NCBI GenBank assembly: GCA_023374025.1
Contig: SIJG01000019.1
Location: 458,419-522,418 of the forward strand
From: Heterodera schachtii
Taxonomy: Eukaryota > Nematoda > Chromadorea > Rhabditida > Heteroderidae
Direction of reading: 5' to 3'
DNA: 64,000 nucleotides
The notes beneath the pieces are model-generated. The model ran no database searches. It was not told the DNA's origin and worked only from the letters and a program-made list of their open reading frames with translations. This document shows, one piece after another, positions 25,028-34,122 of the stretch (positions are counted from its first letter, which is position 1; every line of letters begins with the position of its first letter). Both the position numbers and the translations under genes were made by a program.

Positions 25028-28000
25028 CTTAAAATAAAAAAAATAAATAAACAAACCTTCCGAAAAAATGAGATGTGTACTAATAAAAAGAGAGTGCAGA
25101 GAAAAAAACATCTCTCATTTTGGTGTACTATTTCTTTGTCTCTGTTAGTTGAGAAAACATGAATTTACTTCGCTACGTTTAACTTTTTTTCAATACATTA
25201 AATCTCCCTTAAATTTTGCATATCGATAGAGAAAAAAATTACGAACAAAATTTGAGATTTTTGTGAGCAAAAAGTGTATTAGCTAAAAAGTTATTTAAAA
25301 AAGAAAATTTTGAACGCCTGTATCCTTTTTCAAAAACATTAAATACCTTAGCTTTTGCTTAGAAAAAGCTTCTCCTCATCAAGAGCTTTCGAATGATACC
25401 GAAATTGTCTAATTTGGCTGACAAAACCCCCAAAAATAATTCCCAAAATTTGGGCATTTTTTAAATTTTTTCGACAAAAATAAAAAAAATATTCATGTTG
25501 CACAACGGTCCCGAACATCCTTCCTTTGTCCCTTTACTATCTTACAAAAACCACTGAGCCACCCATTTTTTGGTACAGGAGCTATTTTTAAAAAATAAAA
25601 CAAAAAACTAAATTAAGAAAATAACTGCTCTACGCCCACTTGTATTTTTTTCATTCAAATTCAAACCGAATTGACCGACCTGTTCAAAGGTGAAGAGCCC
25701 AGCCTTCTTTCCAACTTCATGAATGTCCTCCATGACCATCACTTTCACTTGCTCATTTCGGCACAATTCCTCCATTGTTTTGCACGCAATGCCCAACAGT
25801 TTTTTCGCCGCCTCCGGCAACACATCAAAGTCTGGCACAACGACAGCCACCAGACATGTCTTCAGACTTTCGCCGTGCACAAAGCATTGGGCCACGTATT
25901 TTGAATTCATGTAGATGAGTTCAATCTTCTCAGGTGCAACGCATTCGCCCTAAATCATTTTTTTGTTAAGTTTTTTGCTCTCGGGCGCTGAATTTTTAAA
26001 AATAACACTGGAAAAAAATTTTGTGCGAAGAGTAAAAAAAAAAGGTATCCAGATCCGTGTCCCGACATTTGCGGTCCCGACAATTGCGCCTTTGTCAAAA
26101 ATCGAGTTAAAAAGTACGTTTTATTTCAATCTATGACCGCTTAAACAGGTTTAAATAAGCGATTGAAAATGATTGTATCCAATCATTTCATTTGATCTTA
26201 AATAATGATTTTAAGTGATTGTATGTGATAATTTATGTTTTCCTAATTTGAGCTTTTAAGCTATCAAGGAATGAAAATTAAGTTTGAACGCTATTTTTAG
26301 ACATAGGCGCAAATGTCCGGGGCGCAAATGTCTGGGCACGATTCATCATAATATACTAAAATTGAAATTTTTTGATTTTTTTTTTTTGTCTGAAATCGGA
26401 ATGTACAAATGCACAGAATTCAACATTTTTTTTGCGACAACCAAGACTTTTGGGGAACAAGGGGTCGGGCGGTGCCGATAGGCGCCGCCGGTGAAATTTT
26501 TTAATTTTTTGATGCGGGTTTAACAGATTTTGTCAAAAAAATGACCACATTTTGCGATTTTGAGCCATTTTTAGCAGATTTTCATCAAAAAATGATGGGC
26601 TTTTGAAAAATTTGGGTGAGACTGTCTGGGGGGTGAGACGGTACCAGCAAGGAAAAACTAAAATTTTCAGCAAAAACTATTTTTCCTTAAAAAACTTCGG
26701 GTGCGGAAAGCCTTGGAGGGGTGGGGGGAGGGGGGGTACGTACCACCCCCCCCCTGGGGGGTGCACTACGTTTCCCCCCCCCCCGTGTCGTTCCCCCGAA
26801 AAAATTAAAAAAAAATTTTCATACCTAGAAATTTTTCTTAAAAAAATTCTTAAGAAATTTCTTATTAAGAAAATTTCAAGAAAAAAATTTTTTGGAAAAA
26901 TTTTCAGCGATTTTTTGAAATTTTGTGATGAACTACTGTTTTTTCAAAAAATTTTAAAAAAATCGCTGAAGATCTTTTCAAAAATTTTTTTCTTGAAATT
27001 TTCTTATTAATTGTAAGAAATTTCCTAAGAATTTTTTATGAAAAATTTCTAGGTTTGAAAATTTTTTCAGGGGGGAAACGACGTGGGGGGAAACGACCTG
27101 TTCCCCCCCCCCCTGGGACCGTCTCTGGGGGGAGGGAGGGATTCTTCGAAGGGTGCACTTCATTTCCCCCCCGTCGTTTCCCCCCCGCCGGTTCCCCCCC
27201 GTCGTTTCCCCCCCGGGTCGTTTCCCCCCCACGTCATTTCCCCCCCGAAAAATTTTTTTTTTAAAAATTTTCAAACCTAGAAATTTTTCATAAAAAAATT
27301 CTTAGGAATTTTCTTAGTACGAAAATTTCAAGTGTTCAGAATGGAAACAGCTCTTCATTATTATATAGCCGGTTTTTATGATATTTTATATGTGCTCCAG
27401 GGCTGGGCTAAACTCATCAAGTGACTTGAAACAATAAGTTGAAACTCAAAAAACAAAATTTTGAAAAAAAAAACTTGAAATCAAACCCAAATTTTTGCTC
27501 ACAATCAACCTTGCTAACGGCATCGCTGACGGTACACCCCAAAACACAGCCGGGAATAAATAAAAAAATTATTTTTTCAAACTTAGAAATTTTTCAAGAA
27601 AAAATCTTAGAAAAATTTTCATTGAAAATTCTGAGAAAAAAATTTTCAAAAAATTTTCAGCGGTTTTTTTTTAATTCTTAGAATTTGTCATTAAAATTAG
27701 AAAAAATTGGCGGAAAATTTATGAAAATTTGACCCTAAAATTGCAAAAATTAGTATCTTTTGACGAAGACAGCCACAAATTCCTGCCTTTCTTCCCGATG
27801 AAAAGGGGGGGGGGGGGTGGGAACTTTCTCATCTATAGATTTTTGGGAAAATTTCTAAAAAATAAAATAAAATTACCGTTGCAGCCGCGACACACTCCGT
27901 CTGACCGTAGCCTTCACACACAACGGCACCGGTTGCACAGCGCATGAATGTGAGCACAGTTTCGGACAGCGGAGCGGAACCGGTGACCATCAGTTTGACA

Positions 28001-29716
28001 CGACCGCCGAACGCTTCGCGCACCTTTTTGAACACAATTTGGTCAAGAAGCGAATTGTTACGAACAATCCAACTGTGAAAAATATAAGTTAGTTAATTAA
28101 ACGAGACGAAATTTGACTAGAAAATAGAAAATATTTTTGAAAATTTATCATACATTTTTTAGGGGGGGGTCGGGCTCCCCCCCCCCTCGCTCGCAAAGGG
28201 GGCCAGCGAGGGGGGGGGGAGGGTTCGCAGCGAAGGGGGGGCCGGTGTAAAAGAGGTGGGGGGAGGGGGTTCGCGGCGAGTTGGGGGTCGCAAATTTTGG
28301 AAATTTTCATAACAAATTCATTAAAAAACCCAAAAATTTTTCCCGGCGGCGCCTGTCGGCACCGCCGGACCCCAAAAATCCCAATTTTTCTTTAAAAATT
28401 GGCTCAAAATCGCAAAAATTGGCCATTTTTTGGTGAAAATCTGTTAACAAAGCACACCGAAAATTAAAAAAATTTTCCCCGGCGGCGCCTATCGGCACCG
28501 CCGGCCCCCCTGTTCCCCGAAATTTTTTTCAAAAAGCGCGCCGAAAAAAAGACGGTTTTTGAAAAGCAAAAACAAAAAAAAAGGTCATCGGCGACCGACC
28601 CCCTTCGCAAAAAATGTTTCCGACCCACCCCCCTTTTTTATGTATGAAATTTATTTAAATTTCGTAAGAAAATGATCAGAATTTTAAAATGACCCAATAA
28701 TGTCTGAAAGTTAATAGTTTTTGGGCGAAAAATTGAACCCAGAATTTGAACATGACGTAAATGTCCAGCATGGAGCGAAACCATGGAAAACAGGAAAAGG
28801 AATATGAAGACTTTTTTTGCTTTTCGACCACCAAAAAAATGTTTGATTTTTTTCAAAATTATAGAAACGGAGGCTAGTTTTTTTTTTCAAATTTCGAACC
28901 TAAAATAATAACAATTTTGTTCATTTTGGTCAAATTTTGAAAAATTTAGTGATTTTGTAGTCAAGAAATTTTTTGTAAACATTAAATACTTAAAAACTGA
29001 TAAAATTTCAAAAAAGCACCCTCTTTTCCTTAAAATTTTTTTTTATACTAAAAAGGGGGCCTTCAGGGAGCAGGACAAAACGTCGCCAGCCGAAACGTCA
29101 TCGGGACACAATGTCGCCACTAAATTATTTTATTTAATTTTAGAAAAAATTTATCAAAAATTTTTGTTACCTAGCCTGCCTGGTTCGAAAAAAAAATTAT
29201 AGAAAATTGAAAAAAAAAATAAGAAAATTCAAGAGAAAATTTTTTCATGTTTTTTCGTTCTTTTTTCAGGGAAATCAGCAAATTTAGTTTTAATTAAAAT
29301 TTTTAGTTTTCAAAAAAGCTAAAACAATTTTAAATTTTCTTAAAATTTAAAATTTTTTTTTGCGGCGACGTTTCGGAGTGTACACGACCCTTCTGCCCCA
29401 TGGTTATGGGACTGGAAATGTGCGGGGGCATTATTTTGAGGAAACGAAAAAACACTCATTAAAATTAAAAAAAAAACCCAACCCACTTGTTCAGCTCGCG
29501 CGTTTTAAGCCCAACAGCGGCGTCAAAGAGCAGTCGCGTGAAGACGGATTTGTTTGCTTCGCCGAACACTTTGTCATAGATTCGGTTGAGCACACGGGGG
29601 ACCACCGGCAAAACAGTGGGGCGCAATGTTTTGATGTCGTCAGCAAGCAAACGGATGTCGCCACGGAAAAAGCCCACTGAACCGCCCTCACAGTACATCG
29701 CTGTTTGTATGAGACG
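24890..29716 (-). CDS. Long-chain acyl-CoA synthetase (ACSL-type), incomplete: probable gene relic
   Basis: Four exons on the minus strand, in order 29487-29716, 28072-27877, 25949-25680 and 25027-24890, join with correct phases and GT-AG borders into the C-terminal half of an ATP-dependent long-chain fatty acid CoA ligase (ANL superfamily). Visible landmarks are LRPTVLPVVPRVLNRIYDKV, VKLMVTGSAPLS, EGYGQTE, GECVAPEKIE and LLTPTMKNKRP. Missing are everything N-terminal to RLIQTAMYCEGG (including the YTSGTTG-type P-loop) and, between exons 2 and 3, about 95 residues that carry the TGD and DRKK motifs of the family. That gap (25950-27876) is filled with repeats. The surviving exons have no internal stop or frameshift, so loss is recent or the assembly is faulty. 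Exons are about 50% GC. Confidence 0.8.
25680..25949 (-). CDS. ACSL exon c
   Basis: Acceptor ATGATTTAG, donor GAACAG/GTCGGT. Exactly 90 codons, phase 0 at both borders: GECVAPEKIELIYMNSKYVA, QCFVHGESLKTC, LVAVVVPDFDVLPEAAKKLL, MEELCRNEQVKVMVMEDIHE and GLFTFEQ. Corresponds to the mobile C-terminal domain that begins after the A8 hinge of acyl-CoA synthetases. Forward ORFs 25671-25904 and 25723-25914 are shadows. Confidence 0.9.
26056..26340. mobile_element. 285-bp element with 15-bp iterated CCCGACATTTGCG words
   Basis: 41-bp terminal inverted repeats (26056-26096; 26300-26340). The left end carries CCCGACATTTGCGGT and CCCGACAATTGCGCC, 15 bp apart (26061, 26076). The right end carries GGCGCAAATGTC twice, 15 bp apart (26306, 26321). 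Lies inside the intron-position gap of the acyl-CoA synthetase. No target duplication is obvious. Confidence 0.75.
26466..26491. repeat. GC palindrome CGGCGGTGCC-GATA-GGCGCCGCCG, typical copy
   Basis: Ten-base stems with a GATA loop; one G-T wobble. Other copies in the window: 16161-16183, 20025-20049, 23663-23680 (decayed), 28344-28368, 28480-28504, 44624-44649, 44757-44781. The following text (AATTTTTTGATGCGGG..., TTTTGTCAAAAAAATGACC, TTTTGCGATTTTGAGCCA) also recurs beside the other copies, so the palindrome is the terminal or internal hairpin of one dispersed repeat family. Confidence 0.8.
26755..27110. mobile_element. Foldback element with GGGGGAAACGAC words
   Basis: Left arm (CTACGTTTCCCCCC..., ACCTAGAAATTTTTC, AATTTTCAGCGATTTTT) is mirrored by the right arm (AAAATCGCTGAAGAT..., GAAAAATTTCTAGGT, GGGGGGAAACGACGT). 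The right tip has AAACGAC twice at exactly 15 bp (27076, 27091). Forward ORF 26603-27010 and minus ORF 26978-27274 are translations of the arms. Confidence 0.75.
27160..27335. mobile_element. Second, one-armed copy with six GTCGTTTCCCCCC words
   Basis: Six consecutive words of form GTCGTTTCCCCCCC at 13-17 bp steps (27163-27246) precede the same AT-rich arm (ACCTAGAAATTTTTC). Only one arm is seen. C-run length variation explains the uneven steps. ORFs 27055-27264 and 27083-27280 (Pro/Phe-rich) are artefacts of this array. Confidence 0.65.
27525..27690. mobile_element. Solo arm of the AACACAGCCGGG foldback family
   Basis: Shares CGGTACA, CCCCAAAACACAGCCGGGAA and AAATTTTCAGCG with the complete element at 29840-30095, but only the left arm is recognisable. 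Confidence 0.6.
27877..28072 (-). CDS. ACSL exon b with the EGYGQTE motif
   Basis: Acceptor TTTTCACAG before 28072, donor ACG/GTAATT at 27876. Reads (N)WIVRNNSLLDQIVFKKVREA, then FGGRVKLMVTGSAPLSETVL, and VCEGYGQTECVAAAT. YGQTE is the adenylate-binding A5 motif of the family. Ends in phase 0. The following block of the protein is not found in the window. Confidence 0.85.
28160..28285. repeat. G/C homopolymer-rich tract
   Basis: Runs of 7-11 G or C in quick succession (GGGGGGGTCGGGC, CCAGCGAGGGGGGG, AGGTGGGGGGAGGGGG). G-quadruplex formation is likely on one strand. It lies in the intron between synthetase exons a and b, next to two GC palindromes (28344-28368, 28480-28504). The minus ORF 28089-28310 is its translation. 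Confidence 0.75.
29073..29385. mobile_element. Element with CGAAACGTCGCC iterated ends
   Basis: Left end: GGACAAAACGTCGCC, AGCCGAAACGTCATC and GGGACACAATGTCGCC (CGTC at 29081 and 29096, TGTC at 29112). Right end: GCGGCGACGTTTCGGAGTGT (29362-29381), the inverse of the same word. Interior is AT-rich without ORF. Sits in the intron just downstream of synthetase exon a. Confidence 0.6.
29487..29716 (-). CDS. ACSL exon a (first one visible)
   Basis: Acceptor TTTTTTCAG lies just before the CGT codon at 29716; donor AA/GTGGGT at 29486. Encodes RLIQTAMYCEGGSVGFFRGD then LLADDIKTLRPTVLPVVPRV, the region following the LPLAHMFE segment of animal ACSL proteins. Ends with two bases of a split Asn codon completed by the next exon. 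The forward ORF 29360-29680 is its shadow. Confidence 0.85.
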
Positions 29717-29839
29717 CTGAAAAAAGACAAAAAAAAATTTTGGTTTAAATTTGTATTGAAAACAGATTTCTAACCAGCTTTCCCCGACATTTTTTTATTG
29801 ATTTTGGACATAGGCGCAAAGGACGGGGCTCCCATTCCG

Positions 29840-30095
29840 TGCGGTACAACCCAAAACACAGCCGGGAATAAATTTTTAAAAAATTTTTCAAAAAATTTTC
29901 AGTGATTTTTTAGGAAATTTTTTTGAAAATTCTTAGTAAATTTTAAAAAAATCACTGAAAATTTCTTGAAAAATTTTTTTCTCATAGGATTTTCAAAGAA
30001 AAATTTTTCTAAAATTTTTTTCTTGAAAAATTTCTAAGTTAGAAAAATTTTTTAAAAATTTATTCCCGGCTGTGTTTTGTCCGGCCGTGTCCCCC
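29840..30095. mobile_element. Foldback element with AACACAGCCGGG ends
   Basis: CAAAACACAGCCGGGAATAA (from 29852) is mirrored by TTATTCCCGGCTGTGTTTTG (ending 30079), and most of the intervening AT-rich DNA is also self-complementary. The right tip has CCGGCTGTGT and CCGGCCGTGT exactly 15 bp apart (30066, 30081). The minus ORF 29993-30262 spans it by chance. Confidence 0.8.
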
Positions 30096-30101
30096 GCGGA
30101 A

Positions 30102-30389
30102 ATGCTTGATCCAAACAAGTGCGTTTCTGCTGTTAAAAAATATTGTGATGAATGTATTAGCATATGCAAAGAACGGGTTGAAGAAGTAAAGCATAAGAAA
30201 AATGAAAAGTGTGAAGAAGGAAAAGCTGTAGAATTGATGAAAAACGTAAATTGTATCTGCAAATGGCAATCTACTGGATATATTATAAAAAGCGGACAAT
30301 GTGTTGCAGTGGAAGCGGTTGGAATGGCATTGAACGCAGCACATAAAGCCCAAGTAAAGAAAGCTGAACAGGAAAAGGAAAAAAAGTGA
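30102..30389 (+). CDS. Cys-rich protein or exon, 95 aa, novel
   Basis: From MLDPNKCVSAVKKYCDECIS the frame runs 95 codons to TGA with balanced codon use unlike its AT-rich flanks. Eight Cys (pattern C-x6-C-x2-C-x3-C ... C ... C-x-C ... C) suggest a disulfide-stabilised domain. The C-terminus is a charged Lys/Glu tail (QVKKAEQEKEKK). No signal peptide is present. The frame is open upstream to 30072, but that part is the end of a transposable element, which abuts the first Met by only a few bases. A 5' exon with signal peptide may have been displaced, or this could be a terminal exon. Family not recognised. Confidence 0.6.
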   Translation: MLDPNKCVSAVKKYCDECISICKERVEEVKHKKNEKCEEGKAVELMKNVNCICKWQSTGYIIKSGQCVAVEAVGMALNAAHKAQVKKAEQEKEKK

Positions 30390-30399
30390 TTTATTGTAG

Positions 30400-31020
30400 T
30401 TACGATATATCTCCCGTATCCGAAAAATACAGGGAAAATATTTTAATAATTCGCTACATTGTCTAACCACCTTGTCGTGACTTGTAAGATGACACAACAA
30501 CAATTTCTGATATTTTGCTATAAATGAGATTTTGAACTTTTAGTGGCCAAAGCGGAAAAAATTCCAGCAGTAGTGATCGTTTATTAAGAAAAACAAAAAA
30601 AAATAAAAGCGATGAGCAATTAAAATTTTGTCTACTTTTTCATATAAACATAATTTGTGTGTTTTTCTTGATGAATATACAGAATTCTTCAGGGTTATGA
30701 ACATATAGATTTTTTATATAAATTTTGTTAAACCAAAAATTAAACAAACGAGCAAATAAAAAATCATAGTTGCTCCAAACAGTAAAAATACTAAAATGAA
30801 AGAAAGCACAATAAAAAAATTTATGAGATTATTTATAGTCAACTTTGCGTTCACGTAAAAATTATTTATTTTTATGATTTTTTTATTCTTTTGCAAGTTT
30901 TTTTGACAATTATAAATTTAATTTTAAATCGAATTTAATTTCAAGATTTATAATTTTTCTAAAATTTATCTGATTAATTAAAAAGGAAAATAAAATACAA
31001 ATGAGCACGAGTGCAAAGGA
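30400..31020. other. No supported gene
   Basis: AT-rich sequence downstream of the Cys-rich ORF. The minus ORFs 30060-30503 and 30714-30896 are Phe/Leu-rich shadows of that ORF and AT-rich DNA. Confidence 0.5.
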
Positions 31021-31044
31021 AATAATTATTTATATATTTTCAAT

Positions 31045-31130
31045 GTGTTGTTTGGTGTAGAGGTACTGTGTTGGTTGGTTACAACGTTTTGGGTCCCAAA
31101 AATCCCCTATGTTCAAATCCATTTTGTATT
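31045..31130 (+). repeat. tRNA-Val-like SINE head (A and B boxes)
   Basis: TGGTGTAGAGG (A box, 31053-31063) and GTTCAAATCC (B box, 31111-31120) are 58 bp apart start to start, as in tRNA genes, with GGGTCCC before the B box as in tRNA-Val. Acceptor-stem pairing is poor and the middle is not a cloverleaf, so this is a tRNA-derived element and not a working tRNA. Confidence 0.55.
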
Positions 31131-31159
31131 TTTATTTTTGCTTTTTATTCAAATCAATT

Positions 31160-31398
31160 ATTGGGGCTAAAAGATGTTAACTAGCTCACGATCGCTACAC
31201 CATTTGACACTGCAGAGTGGTGTAAATAATTATGTCTTTTATTTAATCATTAAAAACTTTGGCATTTTTTATCACGGCATAGCATTTGGCAGAAATTGAA
31301 AACATTTTCTTAAAAACTAATGGGTGCTTTATATACCCAAAAAATCTCATTCCGAAATCCCACTGACACTTGGCCACCTCCCTTTGTAAGCGTCATTA
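31160..31398 (-). mobile_element. Inverted copy of the 21.5-kb SINE-like element
   Basis: Read on the minus strand it repeats 21485-21712 over its whole length (GGGAGGTGGCCAAGTGT, GGGATTTCGGAATGAGATTT, AAAAAATGCCAAAGTTTTTA, TGGTGTAGCGATCGTG). It faces the plus-strand tRNA-Val-like head at 31045-31130, so the two form a head-to-head pair about 50 bp apart. Confidence 0.65.
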
Positions 31399-31639
31399 AT
31401 TGATTTATAGTGAAAGAATTTAATATTTTCACAGAGACCAAACTTTTCTTTAAAATTTTCATTAAATCATTTATGTTTCTTCATCTATCCTTTATCCATT
31501 AGGATATTTACCTAATCCTGGACAAAGTTTGCTGTCTTGTATTTCACTTCTGTGCTTTATTAAGCTAATTAGTATTTCATAGAATAAACAAAAATCTTGT
31601 AAATTTTGATGTTTGCTTCATAAATAGTAAATGGATTTT

Positions 31640-32170
31640 TAGGTTTTTACAATTTTTTTGCTGATAGTACTTGATGCGAGAAACACGAAAAAACACATTT
31701 TCTCGGAACAATTTTTGATTTCGAGCGACTTGTTAGCACCTAAAAAACCTAAAACGGGGTGGTTAGCACCTATTTTGGCATTTTCAGTTTTAGCACCTAT
31801 TTTGGCCTTTTTCCAGAAATTCATAGCAAAAATGAAATAAAACAAAAAATACACCCCTTAGAATCGGTCTCAAAATTTTTAAAAATATACCCCTAAAAAT
31901 TGACCAAAATTTTAGAAATATTCCCATACGAGAAAAATTTTCCCAAAATTCGTCTCCAAAAATTAATTATTTGTTTTCTTGAAAGTTGCAATTGTGCGGG
32001 TGAATTGATTGAGTCATATTTGAGATTTTTGTGCATAAAGACACTGAATTTTCCAGTTTTTTAACACCTATTTTCGCATTTTTAGAGTTTTTAGCACCTG
32101 TTTTGCGCTTATTTGGCACCTATTTTAGTATCTGTTTCATGATTTTTAGCACCGAATCAGTTCCCTATTC
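31640..32170. repeat. TAGCACCTATTTTGGC repeat family
   Basis: TTAGCACCTATTTTGGCATTT-type phrases recur at 31735, 31770, 31795, 32065, 32095 and 32120, followed by AAATACACCCCTTAGAATCG. Related text occurs at 38330-38480 and 59030-59220. The complementary ORFs 31639-31854 and 31658-31840 are translations of it. From 32170 to 33040 nothing further is seen. Confidence 0.55.
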
Positions 32171-33040
32171 ATAAATGATTTATTTTTTTAATTTTTTTAA
32201 ATTATTTTTAAAGTAATACTGTCAGTAAATTTTATTTAAATAATGTCCTCAAACTAGTGATTGAGCTACTTTTGAGTTGAATTAATTACAAAAATAAAGA
32301 ACCATCAAAACGTGACTGATTGACCGAAGTCATGGGGGGAAATAAGTTAAATTACATAAATAATTAGTTTTTTGACTGAATACACGAAAGTCGATGTCAG
32401 TACACAAAGTGATTATTGGATAGTTCAATCACTATGAATGACCAAAAAAAAAAAATTTATACCCAAATATGTGAGTATGAATGAAATTTTTTGCATATAA
32501 TGAGTCAGAATTATTTTAATTATGAAAAATTAAAAAATAAAGTGAATTTTAATTACCTTCAGAAAAGTTCCGTATTAAAACCTATTATTGATTATCATGA
32601 CAAATCTTCTAATCATTCGTTTCAGCACAAAATTAAAAAATAGTGATTTTTCCTTATTTCCTTTCAAAATACTCAATTACAATTGAAAAACATTCATTAT
32701 TCGAGTTAGTTAGCTAATTTAATTTATTTATTTAACGACTTCTTTTTTTAAAGAATGTTTTCTATTAAACCATATATTAAACCATATTTATAAAATGACT
32801 ATATATGTGGCGAAACTGCCCAAATTATGGCTTGCCGTATTTTAAGAATATATTCGGTCATTTTTCTACAAGGCAACAGTTCTCGAATCTTCAGTGGAGT
32901 TATTACTTCTTTTTTGGTTTGAGAAAATGTTTAAGGGATGACTAGAGAGGAATTGGTGTTGTGTTTATTTGGATTTCAATTTTTAAAAAATTTTTTATCT
33001 ATCAACTTTTGGGCGATTTTTGCAATTCATTATTGTACTA

Positions 33041-33349
33041 TAAGTGTTGAGTCGTTATATAAAAACCATAAATAAGGGCGTAATATAAAAAAACCATTAA
33101 ATCAAAAATTTCAACAAAAATGACCCATATTTTGCCCATATTTTTGATATCATTTGATAGCTTTGAGATTCTGTATTAGCTCAGCCAAATTTTTAAAATT
33201 TCATAAACTTTGAACAATTTTATGGCCAAAAGTACAAATTTGATTAACTTTGACAAAGTTATATTCAGTTTTTGTTGAAATTTACATTTGCTGGTTTGTT
33301 ATATAACTCCCTTTTTGATGGTTTTTATACAACGACATAGCACCGGACT
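33041..33349. mobile_element. Inverted-repeat element with 26-bp iterated TATAAAAACCA words
   Basis: Left arm GTCGTTATATAAAAACCAT ... GTAATATAAAAAAACCA (words 26 bp apart, 33055 and 33081) is mirrored at 33292-33345 (TGGTTTGTTATATAACTCCC ... GATGGTTTTTATACAACGAC). ACTATA stands on both outer sides (GTACTATA left, GGACTATA right), a plausible imperfect 8-9 bp target duplication. Interior has no ORF. Confidence 0.65.
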
Positions 33350-33969
33350 ATATATATCTTTCTGAACATTTCACATTTGCATAAAACTTTGGGTTGGATT
33401 TTGTTTTGTATAATTTGAGAAAGAATTTTTTTCATATGCGTAAACAGGAATTCCCTGTATAATTTTTAAAATTTTTATTCAAATTTGTAACTTTACAATA
33501 AAATGTATAAAGATTGTTTTTTGGGTAAATTTTTCAAATGTTTTTCTTTTACGTTGCGCCGATTGCTAAACTCGAACTCGAACAAAATGCTCAGAAAAGT
33601 TTTTCCACAAATTATTATCACAAATAATTTGCGCATCAAAAGTTTCCATCAGATTTGTAATAATTAAAATGCTCAATAAAAAAATTATATGATTTATTTA
33701 AAAAACGGAAAATTATATATTGTTTTGGATTATTTTATACTGCTTGAAATTTAACATGAGCATTTTAAATTATTGACCTTTATTAAATTTTTGCAATCAA
33801 ATTGTACTTTCTTCGCAATTATAATTAATTACTTTTTGGAAGCAAAAAAAAAATTGCGTGATGATGATGAAAGTAAATGATAAGCGAGCAAAATCGATTA
33901 ATTTGTTTGATCAAATGTTTCAGTTTGACATCAATTGCAATAAATTATTATGTAATAATAGCTTAATGA

Positions 33970-34090
33970 TCAAGGCTCCCAACCCTGCTCATTTATCAAC
34001 ATTTTGCTGATTTCGAGTGGTCAAAGCTGATTTTTGCTGCTTTTTGAAAATTTGTTGATTCATGCTGATTTTGGAAAAAATCCTCTAAAA
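33970..34090 (+). repeat. GCTGATTT repeat, direct copy of 23840-23930
   Basis: Shares CTGCTMATTTATCARC, TTTTGCTGATT and GTCAAAGCTGATTTTT with 23845-23905. A dispersed repeat; boundaries unclear. Confidence 0.55.
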
Positions 34091-34122
34091 TAGTCATTTT
34101 TATGCAAAACTGCTATCAAAAA

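Noticed and set aside
26603..27280. Several overlapping ORFs rich in Pro, Gly, Phe and Lys
   Set aside because: They translate the C/G-run words and AT arms of a foldback element, on both strands at once.
29360..29680. 106-codon forward ORF
   Set aside because: Antisense shadow of acyl-CoA synthetase exon a, whose splice sites and homology are clear.
30060..30503. 147-codon minus-strand ORF, Phe/Leu-rich
   Set aside because: Antisense of the Cys-rich ORF and foldback tip; composition is that of reverse-translated Lys/Glu-rich DNA.
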